Shown one piece after another: positions 1-4,275 of a stretch of DNA of 5,673 nucleotides. Location: the NCBI GenBank assembly GCA_050742415.1, contig JBOGIF010000196.1, positions 1 through 5,673 of the forward strand, written 5' to 3'. The first letter of the stretch is position 1. Each line of letters opens with the position of its first letter. The position numbers and the translations under genes are program-made. The notes below the pieces were generated by a model that was not told where the DNA came from, did no database searches, and was given only the letters and a program-made list of their open reading frames with translations. The stretch comes from JBOGIF01 sp050742415 (GTDB lineage: Bacteria > Actinomycetota > Acidimicrobiia > Acidimicrobiales > AC-14).

Positions 1-166
1 GGCCGAGCTCGTGCCAGAGGACTGACACCAGCACCACCGCCACCCATACGACGAGGCTGGCGAGACTTCGACCCCCCGCCAGCCCGAGCAGGGCGGCCAC
101 CAGGAAGAACGACGGGTCGGCGTGCACCGGGACGCCGCGTACGTACACGCCACGGAACGTCGCCAT
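1..166 (-). CDS. Site-2 protease family (M50) intramembrane metalloprotease, N-terminal fragment
   Basis: Only the first 55 codons are present; the gene runs off the left edge. The fragment begins MATFRGVYVRGVPVHADPSF. The motif 'GVPVHADPSFF' followed by a hydrophobic helix is the usual opening of bacterial M50 proteases (often R/G-I-P-V-x-V-H-P-S-W/F). A second hydrophobic stretch (about residues 35-50) leads into WHELG, with H52 and E53 as the first zinc ligand and the catalytic base of HExxH; the window ends one base into the next codon. Members are polytopic membrane zinc proteases that cut substrates within the bilayer, often anti-sigma factors or signal-peptide remnants. The substrate cannot be told here. 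The ATG has no Shine-Dalgarno sequence, but a TAGTGT box ends 7 nt upstream, so the transcript is probably leaderless. It was found by reading the complement, since the ORF is truncated. The family call rests on one partial motif plus the hydropathy pattern. Confidence 0.82.
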   Translation of the reverse strand, partial: MATFRGVYVRGVPVHADPSFFLVAALLGLAGGRSLASLVVWVAVVLVSVLWHELG

Positions 167-173
167 GGAGGGA

Positions 174-179
174 ACACTA
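174..179 (-). promoter_or_regulatory. Putative -10 box of a leaderless promoter (site-2 protease gene)
   Basis: On the minus strand TAGTGT fits the actinobacterial TANNNT -10 pattern. It ends exactly 7 nt before the ATG at 166, so transcription would start at or next to the start codon. No convincing -35 is visible at 17-18 nt. There is no purine-rich ribosome binding site between the box and the ATG. Confidence 0.45.
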
Positions 180-235
180 CCGACAGGCGTGCCGCCGATG
201 CTTAGTGGTGGGCGGCGACTACACCTTCCCGGAAC

Positions 236-544
236 TCAGCTGGGGGGTGCCGGTGCCTGCGCTCGCCTCCAACGCCGCTTGGTCGGAGTGGGGTCGGAGC
301 CGGCCGGGGCGGTACCGGGGCCGAGGACGCGCTCGACCTTGGCCTTGATCTGCTCCTCCCACGCCACTCCCGTGAGCGCCTCGAGCGCCCGGGCGGAGCG
401 GAAGGCGAGGGAGGTCTCGGCCAGCACGGCCTCCTCGTCGGCTCCGCAGCGGTGCAGCTCCACGGTTCGGTGCAGGGCTTCGTCGAGCTCCCGGCCCAGG
501 CTCTGGAGGTGGGCGGAAAGCTCCTGGTCGAACCGGCCCGTCAT
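236..544 (-). CDS. Hypothetical helical protein, 102 aa
   Basis: I do not recognise this protein. It begins MTGRFDQELSAHLQSLGREL. Residues 1-75 are rich in Leu, Glu, Ala and Arg with amphipathic spacing and should form two or three helices; the rest is a Pro/Ala/Thr/Arg tail that looks disordered. There is no signal peptide or membrane segment, and the single Cys is in 'HRCGADEE'. The ATG at 544 is preceded by GGGAAGGG at 557-564, a ribosome binding site with rather long spacing (12 nt). A TAGTTT box at 576-581 could be a -10. It lies 59 nt after the SHOCT-like gene on the same strand and before the site-2 protease gene. It could be a regulator or adaptor of either, but nothing in the sequence shows this. 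The reading frame is supported by position, strand and residue composition rather than homology. Confidence 0.6.
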   Translation of the reverse strand: MTGRFDQELSAHLQSLGRELDEALHRTVELHRCGADEEAVLAETSLAFRSARALEALTGVAWEEQIKAKVERVLGPGTAPAGSDPTPTKRRWRRAQAPAPPS

Positions 545-580
545 GGTGCCGGCGTACCCTTCCCGGCGGGAGCGGAAACT

Positions 581-600
581 AAAAGCCCTGCGTGGAGGCT
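581..600 (-). terminator. Possible weak intrinsic terminator after the SHOCT-like gene
   Basis: Directly after the TGA at 604-606 (minus strand), AGCCT (600-596) can pair with GGGCT (588-584) around a 7-nt loop, with one G-U pair. A T-rich tail follows (TTT, then AGTTT). The stem is short, and the tail also contains the TAGTTT box suggested as a promoter for the next gene, so either reading may be wrong. Confidence 0.3.
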
Positions 601-603
601 CGG

Positions 604-885
604 TCAGTCGACCGGGAGGCGAGCCAGAAGCTCGACTTTCTTCTCCTCGAAGTCCTCGTAGGTCATCGTTCCGGCCTCGAACGACTGGTGGATGGCCTCG
701 ATCAGCACCAGGAGCTCCGACGCCGACAGCTCTCCGCCCTCGTCCTGGGCGATGGGGTCAACTTCCTCGGGCTCGGCCGCGGCCGCGGCACTGCGCTCCT
801 GGCGACGCTCGCGCTTGGCGGCGGCCTTGGCCTTCTTGTCGCGATCCCGCTGCAACTTGCTGAAACTGGTGCGCTGCCCAGCCAC
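604..885 (-). CDS. SHOCT-like domain protein, 93 aa
   Basis: A small soluble protein. The N-terminal third is strongly basic and helical ('SFSKLQRDRDKKAKAAAKRE'), followed by an acidic and alanine-rich linker. Residues 52-90 resemble the SHOCT (short C-terminal) domain: a leucine-rich helix, then 'FEAGTMTYEDFEEKKVELL', matching the pattern L-x-G-x-I/M-T-x-E-E/D-F-E-x-K-K-x-x-L-L. SHOCT domains usually mediate oligomerisation or membrane-adjacent interactions. No transmembrane segment is present. The GTG at 885 was chosen because GGAAGGAG lies 5 nt upstream (891-898) and because 'VAGQRTSFSKLQ' is the start expected for such proteins. A longer in-frame ORF reaching 924 starts upstream of that binding site and would bury it within the coding sequence. 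The gene is probably transcribed on its own, from a TAGACT box at 984-989. Confidence 0.82.
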   Translation of the reverse strand: MAGQRTSFSKLQRDRDKKAKAAAKRERRQERSAAAAAEPEEVDPIAQDEGGELSASELLVLIEAIHQSFEAGTMTYEDFEEKKVELLARLPVD

Positions 886-890
886 GTGGA

Positions 891-898
891 CTCCTTCC
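891..898 (-). promoter_or_regulatory. Ribosome binding site deciding the GTG start of the SHOCT-like gene
   Basis: GGAAGGAG on the minus strand sits 5 nt before the GTG at 885-883. It is the best match to the anti-Shine-Dalgarno sequence on the minus strand here, and it argues against the in-frame upstream start at 924. Confidence 0.7.
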
Positions 899-983
899 GA
901 CCTCGGCGTCGTACGCCGCGACAAGCACCAGCAGCGGCTCCTCGCCCATGGTGCCCGGCGGCAGGCGCGCCGTCGTGGGGAAC

Positions 984-989
984 AGTCTA
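984..989 (-). promoter_or_regulatory. Putative -10 box upstream of the SHOCT-like gene
   Basis: TAGACT on the minus strand fits TANNNT. It lies in the 136-nt gap between the 60-residue membrane protein gene and the SHOCT-like gene, downstream of a hairpin that may end the previous transcript. The implied 5' leader is about 90 nt. No clear -35 is present, so this is tentative. Confidence 0.35.
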
Positions 990-997
990 GGGCCAGC

Positions 998-1016
998 GGG
1001 CCGACGTAGTCGGTCC
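998..1016 (-). terminator. Hairpin just after the 60-aa membrane protein gene
   Basis: CCGAC (1013-1009 in minus reading) and GTCGG (1005-1001) form a 5-bp stem with a 3-nt loop. It extends outward by two more G-C pairs across one A-C mismatch. The hairpin starts 5 nt after the TGA at 1024-1022. It has no U-tract, as is common for actinobacterial terminators, so the function is inferred from position. Confidence 0.35.
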
Positions 1017-1021
1017 GGTAG

Positions 1022-1204
1022 TCAGCGTCGCCGGTGCAGCGGTGCCCAGAAGCCGAGGCCTATGCCGGCCACCATCGAGATCAGCGGCAACACCAGGAAG
1101 GCCGCGCTGTCGGAGGCAATGACCTTGAACAGGAAGAGGTCGTAGGCCACGAAGAGCCCGAGGAACACTCCCGCGGCGCCGCCCAGGATGGGACGGCCCC
1201 TCAC
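1022..1204 (-). CDS. Small two-helix membrane protein, 60 aa
   Basis: Not a family I recognise. It has a short basic N-terminus (RGRP), a first hydrophobic segment at about residues 6-28 ('ILGGAAGVFLGLFVAYDLFL'), a short turn with 'KVIASDS', a second at about 33-56 ('AAFLVLPLISMVAGIGLGFW'), and a basic C-terminus HRRR. The positive-inside rule predicts both ends in the cytoplasm. The start is a GTG whose last two bases and the next A form the TGA stop of the upstream 200-residue gene (GTGA, 4-nt overlap). There is no independent ribosome binding site, so translation is probably coupled. This points to a functional partnership with the membrane-anchored product of the upstream gene. Confidence 0.75.
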   Translation of the reverse strand: MRGRPILGGAAGVFLGLFVAYDLFLFKVIASDSAAFLVLPLISMVAGIGLGFWAPLHRRR

Positions 1205-1803
1205 CTCTGGCCGGTAGAACCCCGCCCGCCGGCGACCCCCTGGCGCAGACGCGGCCGCGCCGCGTAGGCCAGGAAGGCGGCTGCGATCACGGTGCCGGCG
1301 ATGCCAGCCATGCCTGCGGCATTGGCGAACGCTCCCCCTTGCACCTCGACGGTGACCTCACCGTCGCATCGGCCCTCGGCGCCCTGGTGGAACCCGCTGA
1401 GCCGGTACTGGCCGGCGGGGACCTGCTCCAGGAACGACGGGAGGTCGACGACGCCCTGGGCGCTGTTGGCACCCGATGCGTTGGCGGTCGGGCCCCAACT
1501 GCCGACGACGACGTCGAACGAGCCCAGCGCCAGCCGGACTTCGCCGCGGTGGTCGTGGGTGGTGGTGGCAACCCGGCCGGAGTACGACGCCGTGCCCTGC
1601 CGCGGGACGACCGCCGACTCGTCGTTGGCGTCGATGCGGTAGATGGCCCCGTCGCCGCCCGTGATCTCGGCGCTCCCCTCACACCCGAGCGTGTTGGTGG
1701 CAATCTCGGCGTGGGCGGGAGCCGCGGACAGCACCACCACCCCGAACGTACCCAGGGCCAACGTCACGCTGGCGAGCCGCTTCCTCCTAAGGGATCTGCT
1801 CAT
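1201..1803 (-). CDS. Secreted, C-terminally membrane-anchored protein of unknown function, 200 aa
   Basis: The N-terminus has a basic region (RSLRRKR), a hydrophobic core and an AHA site after residue 32, a typical Sec signal peptide for signal peptidase I. The exported part (residues 33-160) is rich in Gly, Val, Thr and Ser in alternating beta-like stretches and contains only two cysteines, C41 and C146, which could form a disulfide. A second hydrophobic segment (about 163-182, 'AAGMAGIAGTVIAAAFLAYA') is followed by an Arg-rich tail (RPRLRQ...), so it should stay anchored with a type I topology. I do not recognise the ectodomain; the stretch 'SFLEQVPAGQYRLSGFHQGA' is reminiscent of carbohydrate-binding or carboxypeptidase-regulatory-like beta sandwiches, which is only an impression. 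The ATG at 1803 has no ribosome binding site but follows a TAGGGT box by 6 nt. The downstream gene overlaps it by 4 nt. Confidence 0.85.
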   Translation of the reverse strand: MSRSLRRKRLASVTLALGTFGVVVLSAAPAHAEIATNTLGCEGSAEITGGDGAIYRIDANDESAVVPRQGTASYSGRVATTTHDHRGEVRLALGSFDVVVGSWGPTANASGANSAQGVVDLPSFLEQVPAGQYRLSGFHQGAEGRCDGEVTVEVQGGAFANAAGMAGIAGTVIAAAFLAYAARPRLRQGVAGGRGSTGQR

Positions 1804-1809
1804 ACCCGA

Positions 1810-1838
1810 ACCCTATCCATCGGCCTGCTCGGTGCCCA
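1810..1838 (-). promoter_or_regulatory. Putative leaderless promoter of the 200-aa/60-aa membrane gene pair
   Basis: On the minus strand, TGGGCA (1838-1833, four of six matches to TTGACA), a 17-nt spacer, and TAGGGT (1815-1810) as the -10. The box ends 6 nt before the ATG at 1803, so the transcript would begin at about the start codon. Confidence 0.5.
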
Positions 1839-1908
1839 GGGCTCTGGAGCTAGAAATCGCTATCAGTTTGGGCCCGGCACTCCGGCGGTACGAGTAGGCC
1901 AACCACGC

Positions 1909-1949
1909 CCGGGACGAGCGGCGTCTTACGCCACCAGATGTCGTCCCGG
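1909..1949 (+). promoter_or_regulatory. Nested hairpin in the leader of the DUF6458-type gene
   Basis: CCGGGACGA (1909-1917) and TCGTCCCGG (1941-1949) are perfect 9-bp inverted arms. Inside their 23-nt loop, GGCGT (1920-1924) and ACGCC (1928-1932) form a second 5-bp stem with a CTT loop. The outer arm ends 8 nt before the ribosome binding site at 1958-1966. I do not recognise it as a known riboswitch class. It may be a translational control element, an mRNA-stabilising structure, or a binding site for a dimeric protein. Confidence 0.45.
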
Positions 1950-1957
1950 CAACCCGC

Positions 1958-1966
1958 AGAAAGGGG
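1958..1966 (+). promoter_or_regulatory. Ribosome binding site fixing the start of the DUF6458-type gene
   Basis: AGAAAGGGG lies 8 nt before the ATG at 1975. The same frame is open far upstream (from 1339), antisense to the 200-residue gene, so this site and the start of the hydrophobic domain decide the true start. Confidence 0.65.
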
Positions 1967-1974
1967 TGCTCGAA

Positions 1975-2226
1975 ATGGGGATCGGATTGAGCATATTTCT
2001 CATCGCCGTAGGAGCCGTCCTGGCCTTCGCAGTGAACATCACCACGTCCGGCATCGACCTCTCGACGGTCGGTGTCATCCTCATGCTCGTGGGTGGGATC
2101 GGCCTGGCTGCCAGCCTGTTCATCTTCGGCGGGGCCAACCGCTTCGGGAGCCGGCGCACGACGGTCGACAGCTACTCCGACGGCGTTGGGACCGAAAGGG
2201 TCGTGCGCCGCGACGAGCTGATCTGA
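1975..2226 (+). CDS. DUF6458-type small membrane protein, 83 aa
   Basis: The opening MGIGLSIFLIAVGAVLAFAV and the pattern 'DLSTVGVILMLVGGIGLAASL' are typical of the short actinobacterial membrane proteins grouped as DUF6458. Two transmembrane helices are visible (about residues 3-20 and 32-52), joined by a short extracytoplasmic or loop segment with 'NITTSGIDLS'. The hydrophilic, arginine-rich C-terminal tail (56-83) ends in 'RVVRRDELI'. The function of the family is unknown to me. The ATG is preceded by AGAAAGGGG at good spacing. The FAD oxidoreductase gene follows after 22 nt on the same strand, so the two may be co-transcribed. The gene is divergent from the membrane module to its left. 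The family name is given from memory of the sequence pattern. Confidence 0.88.
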   Translation: MGIGLSIFLIAVGAVLAFAVNITTSGIDLSTVGVILMLVGGIGLAASLFIFGGANRFGSRRTTVDSYSDGVGTERVVRRDELI

Positions 2227-2248
2227 TGCCGCGTTAGCGTCGCATGGG

Positions 2249-3778
2249 TTGACGCCTCCCGTTGTGGTCGTGGGTGCCGGTCACAACGGGCTGGTTGCAG
2301 CGTGCTATCTGGCCCAGGCCGGGAGAGATGTCGTCATCCTCGAGCAGCTCGACCGCCCGGGTGGCGGGTCCCGCACCGAGGAGACCGTCCCCGGGTACCG
2401 CTTCGTCCGCCACTCCGCCGCCCACAACATCATCAACATGACCGACATCCCGGCCGAACTGGACCTGACCAGCGCCGGGCTCGAGTACCTGGAGATGGAC
2501 CCGTTCTCGGTGGCAATCCACGCCGACGGGCGCCGGGTGCGGTTCTTCCGTTCGATCGAGGCCACCGTCGACTCGATCGCCGAACACTCCCCCGCCGAGG
2601 CGGCGGCCTACGCCCGGTTCATCGGGAAGGCCGTCCCGGTGGTGCGGACCATCCTCCCGGCCGTCCGGGGCGACACCAGGCTGAGGGTCCTGCCGGCCCA
2701 GATCGCCAACGCGGTGCGGGCGCTACGGCACCAGCCCTTGGCTACGGCCCGCGACGTATTGAGCCCATACGACTCGCTGCTGCGCCGCTGGCTGACGTCG
2801 GACCTCACGCGCGGACCAGTCGCCGCGTTCGCCGCTCATGCGGGGATCGGGCCGAGTGCGCCGGGCGGCGCGCTGTTCGCCTTCTGGCAGGCCGTCTACC
2901 ACCTGTTCGGCCAGTGGCACGGCCGGGGCGGCGCCCAGAACCTCACCGACGCTCTGGTGACGCGGCTGCTCTCGCTCGGCGGCGAGCTGCGCTGCTCGGC
3001 CGCCGTCGAACGCATCGAGGCCCCCGACGGGCACGTGCAGGCGGTCGTGCTGGAAGGCGGGGAACGCATCTTGGCGCGCGCCGTGATCACGGCCATGGAC
3101 CCGAAGACGGCCTTGTTGGACCTGCTCGACCCGCCGTTGGGCGGCGATGCGGGCGCCGACTTGGCCGCCGCCCGACGGTCCAACGTGGTGCAGGCAGTCG
3201 TCCACGTGGCGACCGACCGCCTACCGGCCTATCCGGGCGCCCGGCCGGGCGACTGGAACGGGCTGCAGAGCTACGTCGACCGCCTCGACGACCTCACCTC
3301 GGCGTGGGCGCAGTCGGAGGCGGGCCGCCTACCGGGCCCCTTGCCGCTGTACGCCTTCACCCCGTCGGCCTTGGACGACAGCCTCGCTCCCCCTGGGCAC
3401 CACACCGTGTACCTCGCCTGCCCGGCGGCGCCATCGCAGGTGGAAGGCGGTTGGCCGGCCCGGCGCGACGAGCTGATCGAACGTTGCCTCGACACCGTCG
3501 AGGCCAGAGCCCCGGGCTTCCGGTCGTCGGTCCAAGGCGTGGCCACCTGGGCTCCCGACGAGATGGAACGGGTCGAGAGGTGGCCTGGTGGCCACCCGAT
3601 GTACCTCGACATCACCCTCGACCAGCTCGGCCCGTTCCGTCCCACGAAAGCTCTCGGTGGCTGGCGGACGCCGATCGACGGGCTCTACATCTCCGGCGCC
3701 GGCACCAACCCGTCGGGTGGGATCGCCGGCACTCCCGGCCGCCAAGCCGCCCGGGCCCTGCTCGCCGACTGCCCCTGA
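2249..3778 (+). CDS. FAD-dependent oxidoreductase, PYROXD2/phytoene-desaturase-like (COG1233), 509 aa
   Basis: A full-length flavoprotein. The N-terminal Rossmann motif is VVVVGAGHNG (GxGxxG at residues 9-14). E32, at the end of the second strand ('VVILEQLDRPGG'), should bind the adenosine ribose. 'RPGGGSRTEE' (36-45) is the usual loop contacting FAD. The C-terminal FAD signature 'GLYISGAGTNPSGGIAGTPG' (478-497) is clear. The preceding 'MYLDITLDQLGPFRP' (451-465) resembles the conserved LDQLFFMRP segment of the PYROXD2 group more than true carotenoid desaturases. Such proteins are predicted to oxidise or isomerise lipophilic substrates; the substrate here is unknown. No carotenoid synthesis genes are nearby, which argues against a crtI role. 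The start is TTG at 2249: the frame has a stop at 2219-2221, no ATG or GTG precedes the TTG, and later starts (GTG at 2264 or 2270) would remove part of the first beta strand. No strong ribosome binding site is present. Confidence 0.93.
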   Translation: MTPPVVVVGAGHNGLVAACYLAQAGRDVVILEQLDRPGGGSRTEETVPGYRFVRHSAAHNIINMTDIPAELDLTSAGLEYLEMDPFSVAIHADGRRVRFFRSIEATVDSIAEHSPAEAAAYARFIGKAVPVVRTILPAVRGDTRLRVLPAQIANAVRALRHQPLATARDVLSPYDSLLRRWLTSDLTRGPVAAFAAHAGIGPSAPGGALFAFWQAVYHLFGQWHGRGGAQNLTDALVTRLLSLGGELRCSAAVERIEAPDGHVQAVVLEGGERILARAVITAMDPKTALLDLLDPPLGGDAGADLAAARRSNVVQAVVHVATDRLPAYPGARPGDWNGLQSYVDRLDDLTSAWAQSEAGRLPGPLPLYAFTPSALDDSLAPPGHHTVYLACPAAPSQVEGGWPARRDELIERCLDTVEARAPGFRSSVQGVATWAPDEMERVERWPGGHPMYLDITLDQLGPFRPTKALGGWRTPIDGLYISGAGTNPSGGIAGTPGRQAARALLADCP

Positions 3779-3805
3779 GCCGAGCGGCCCGGCCTCGAGC
3801 CAACT

Positions 3806-4153
3806 TCAGCGGCAGCAGGCTTGGTTACCGCCGGGGCGTGCCGAGGGGCCGATCGTGTCCCCGTCGAGGATCTCGCCCAACAGCCGTCGGGCCACGGCCG
3901 TGCCTTCGGGGTCGAGGGCGTAGAGGATGTAGCCGTTGGCCCGTCGCGCTCGGACCAGACCGGCACCGGCCAACTTCCGGAGGTGATGGCTCACCAACGG
4001 CTGGGCAAGGCCCTCGGCTGCCACCAGATCGCTGACGCAACGCTCACGTTCCCGCAGGGCAAGGAACAGCCGCAGACGGGTCGGGTCGCTCAGCGCCCGC
4101 AGGACGGTGATGGCTCCTTCCGCCGAAGTGGGAGCCGTCACTGTGGTGATCAC
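3806..4153 (-). CDS. ArsR/SmtB-family winged-helix transcriptional repressor, 115 aa
   Basis: A small metalloregulatory-type repressor. 'LRALSDPTRLRLFLAL' (18-33) is the classic first helices, 'ERCVSDLVAAEGLAQPLVSHHLRKLAGAGLV' (spanning about 37-67) gives the helix-turn-helix with the recognition helix QPLVSHHLRKL, and 'RARRANGYILYAL' is the beta wing. Cysteines are C39, C113 and C114. C39 is in the CV-x-D-L position used by As(III) and Pb/Cd sensors (CVCDL), but the second Cys is Ser here. A CC pair at the extreme C-terminus could supply other thiol ligands, as C-terminal cysteines do in the A. ferrooxidans ArsR. The inducer may be As(III) or a soft metal, but this is inference. The start is GTG at 4153, supported by a leaderless-type promoter. 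It converges on the FAD oxidoreductase gene and is divergent from the M23 peptidase gene; no arsenic resistance gene is in view. Confidence 0.9.
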   Translation of the reverse strand: MITTVTAPTSAEGAITVLRALSDPTRLRLFLALRERERCVSDLVAAEGLAQPLVSHHLRKLAGAGLVRARRANGYILYALDPEGTAVARRLLGEILDGDTIGPSARPGGNQACCR

Positions 4154-4160
4154 CGGGTCA

Positions 4161-4190
4161 ACTGTCTCAAAAGCCGTCCCTGCCGGTCAA
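4161..4190 (-). promoter_or_regulatory. Putative leaderless promoter of the ArsR-family gene
   Basis: On the minus strand, TTGACC (4190-4185) as -35, an 18-nt spacer, and GACAGT (4166-4161) as a -10 that departs from TANNNT at its first base. It ends 7 nt before the GTG at 4153. A second copy of the -35-like sequence (GTTGACC, complement of 4156-4162) falls at the start point. Together the two copies make a 7-bp direct repeat that could serve as an operator. Confidence 0.45.
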
Positions 4191-4246
4191 CGGCGGGCCA
4201 CAGCGGGTAGGCGCTCACCCCCCTCTCGGGACGGGCCGGCAGGAAA

Positions 4247-4258
4247 TCAGAGTTCTGA
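4247..4258. promoter_or_regulatory. Short palindrome upstream of the M23 peptidase gene
   Basis: TCAGA-GT-TCTGA is a perfect 5-bp-arm inverted repeat with a 2-nt centre, ending just before the AGAAGG ribosome binding site. It could be an operator or simply chance. No clear TANNNT box for the peptidase gene was found in the 80 nt upstream. Confidence 0.2.
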
Positions 4259-4261
4259 CAG

Positions 4262-4267
4262 AGAAGG
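4262..4267 (+). promoter_or_regulatory. Ribosome binding site deciding the GTG start of the M23 peptidase gene
   Basis: AGAAGG is spaced 8 nt from the GTG at 4276. The earlier in-frame GTG at 4267 overlaps this site and would have no ribosome binding site of its own, so 4276 is preferred. Confidence 0.55.
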
Positions 4268-4275
4268 TGAGCAAG

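Noticed and set aside
165..863. 232-residue plus-strand ORF
   Set aside because: It is low-complexity Arg/Ser/Pro sequence antisense to the 102-aa and SHOCT-like genes; the SHOCT-like gene has a clear domain and ribosome binding site.
758..949. Minus-strand ORF beginning MGEEPLLVLVAAYDAE, possibly a decayed gene start
   Set aside because: The first 14 residues look gene-like (similar to openings of small membrane-associated proteins), but the rest is a shadow of the SHOCT-like gene. There is no ribosome binding site and too little remains to call a pseudogene.
1804..1908. Search for a tRNA, known riboswitch, or clear promoter for the rightward genes in the divergent region
   Set aside because: No cloverleaf or recognised riboswitch core was found. 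Candidate boxes such as TACGAG (1889-1894) have poor spacing and sequence.
1339..1974. 212-codon upstream extension of the DUF6458-type reading frame
   Set aside because: It is antisense to the signal-peptide-bearing 200-aa gene, has no motif, and the ribosome binding site at 1958-1966 fixes the start at 1975.
2249..3778. Assignment of the flavoprotein as phytoene desaturase CrtI
   Set aside because: The FAD motifs are shared across the superfamily, the LDQLGPFRP segment points to the PYROXD2 group, and there is no crtB or other carotenoid gene in view.
3779..3805. Possible bidirectional terminator between the convergent oxidoreductase and ArsR genes
   Set aside because: GGCC/GGCC and CGAG/CTCG matches exist, but they leave no proper loop or only a 4-bp stem, and there is no U-tract in either direction.
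2302..4035. 577-residue ORF on the plus strand overlapping the FAD oxidoreductase
   Set aside because: It is a shadow frame of a clear flavoprotein gene: Arg/Pro/Gly-rich with no domain. It also runs on antisense to the ArsR gene. It stays open only because of high GC.
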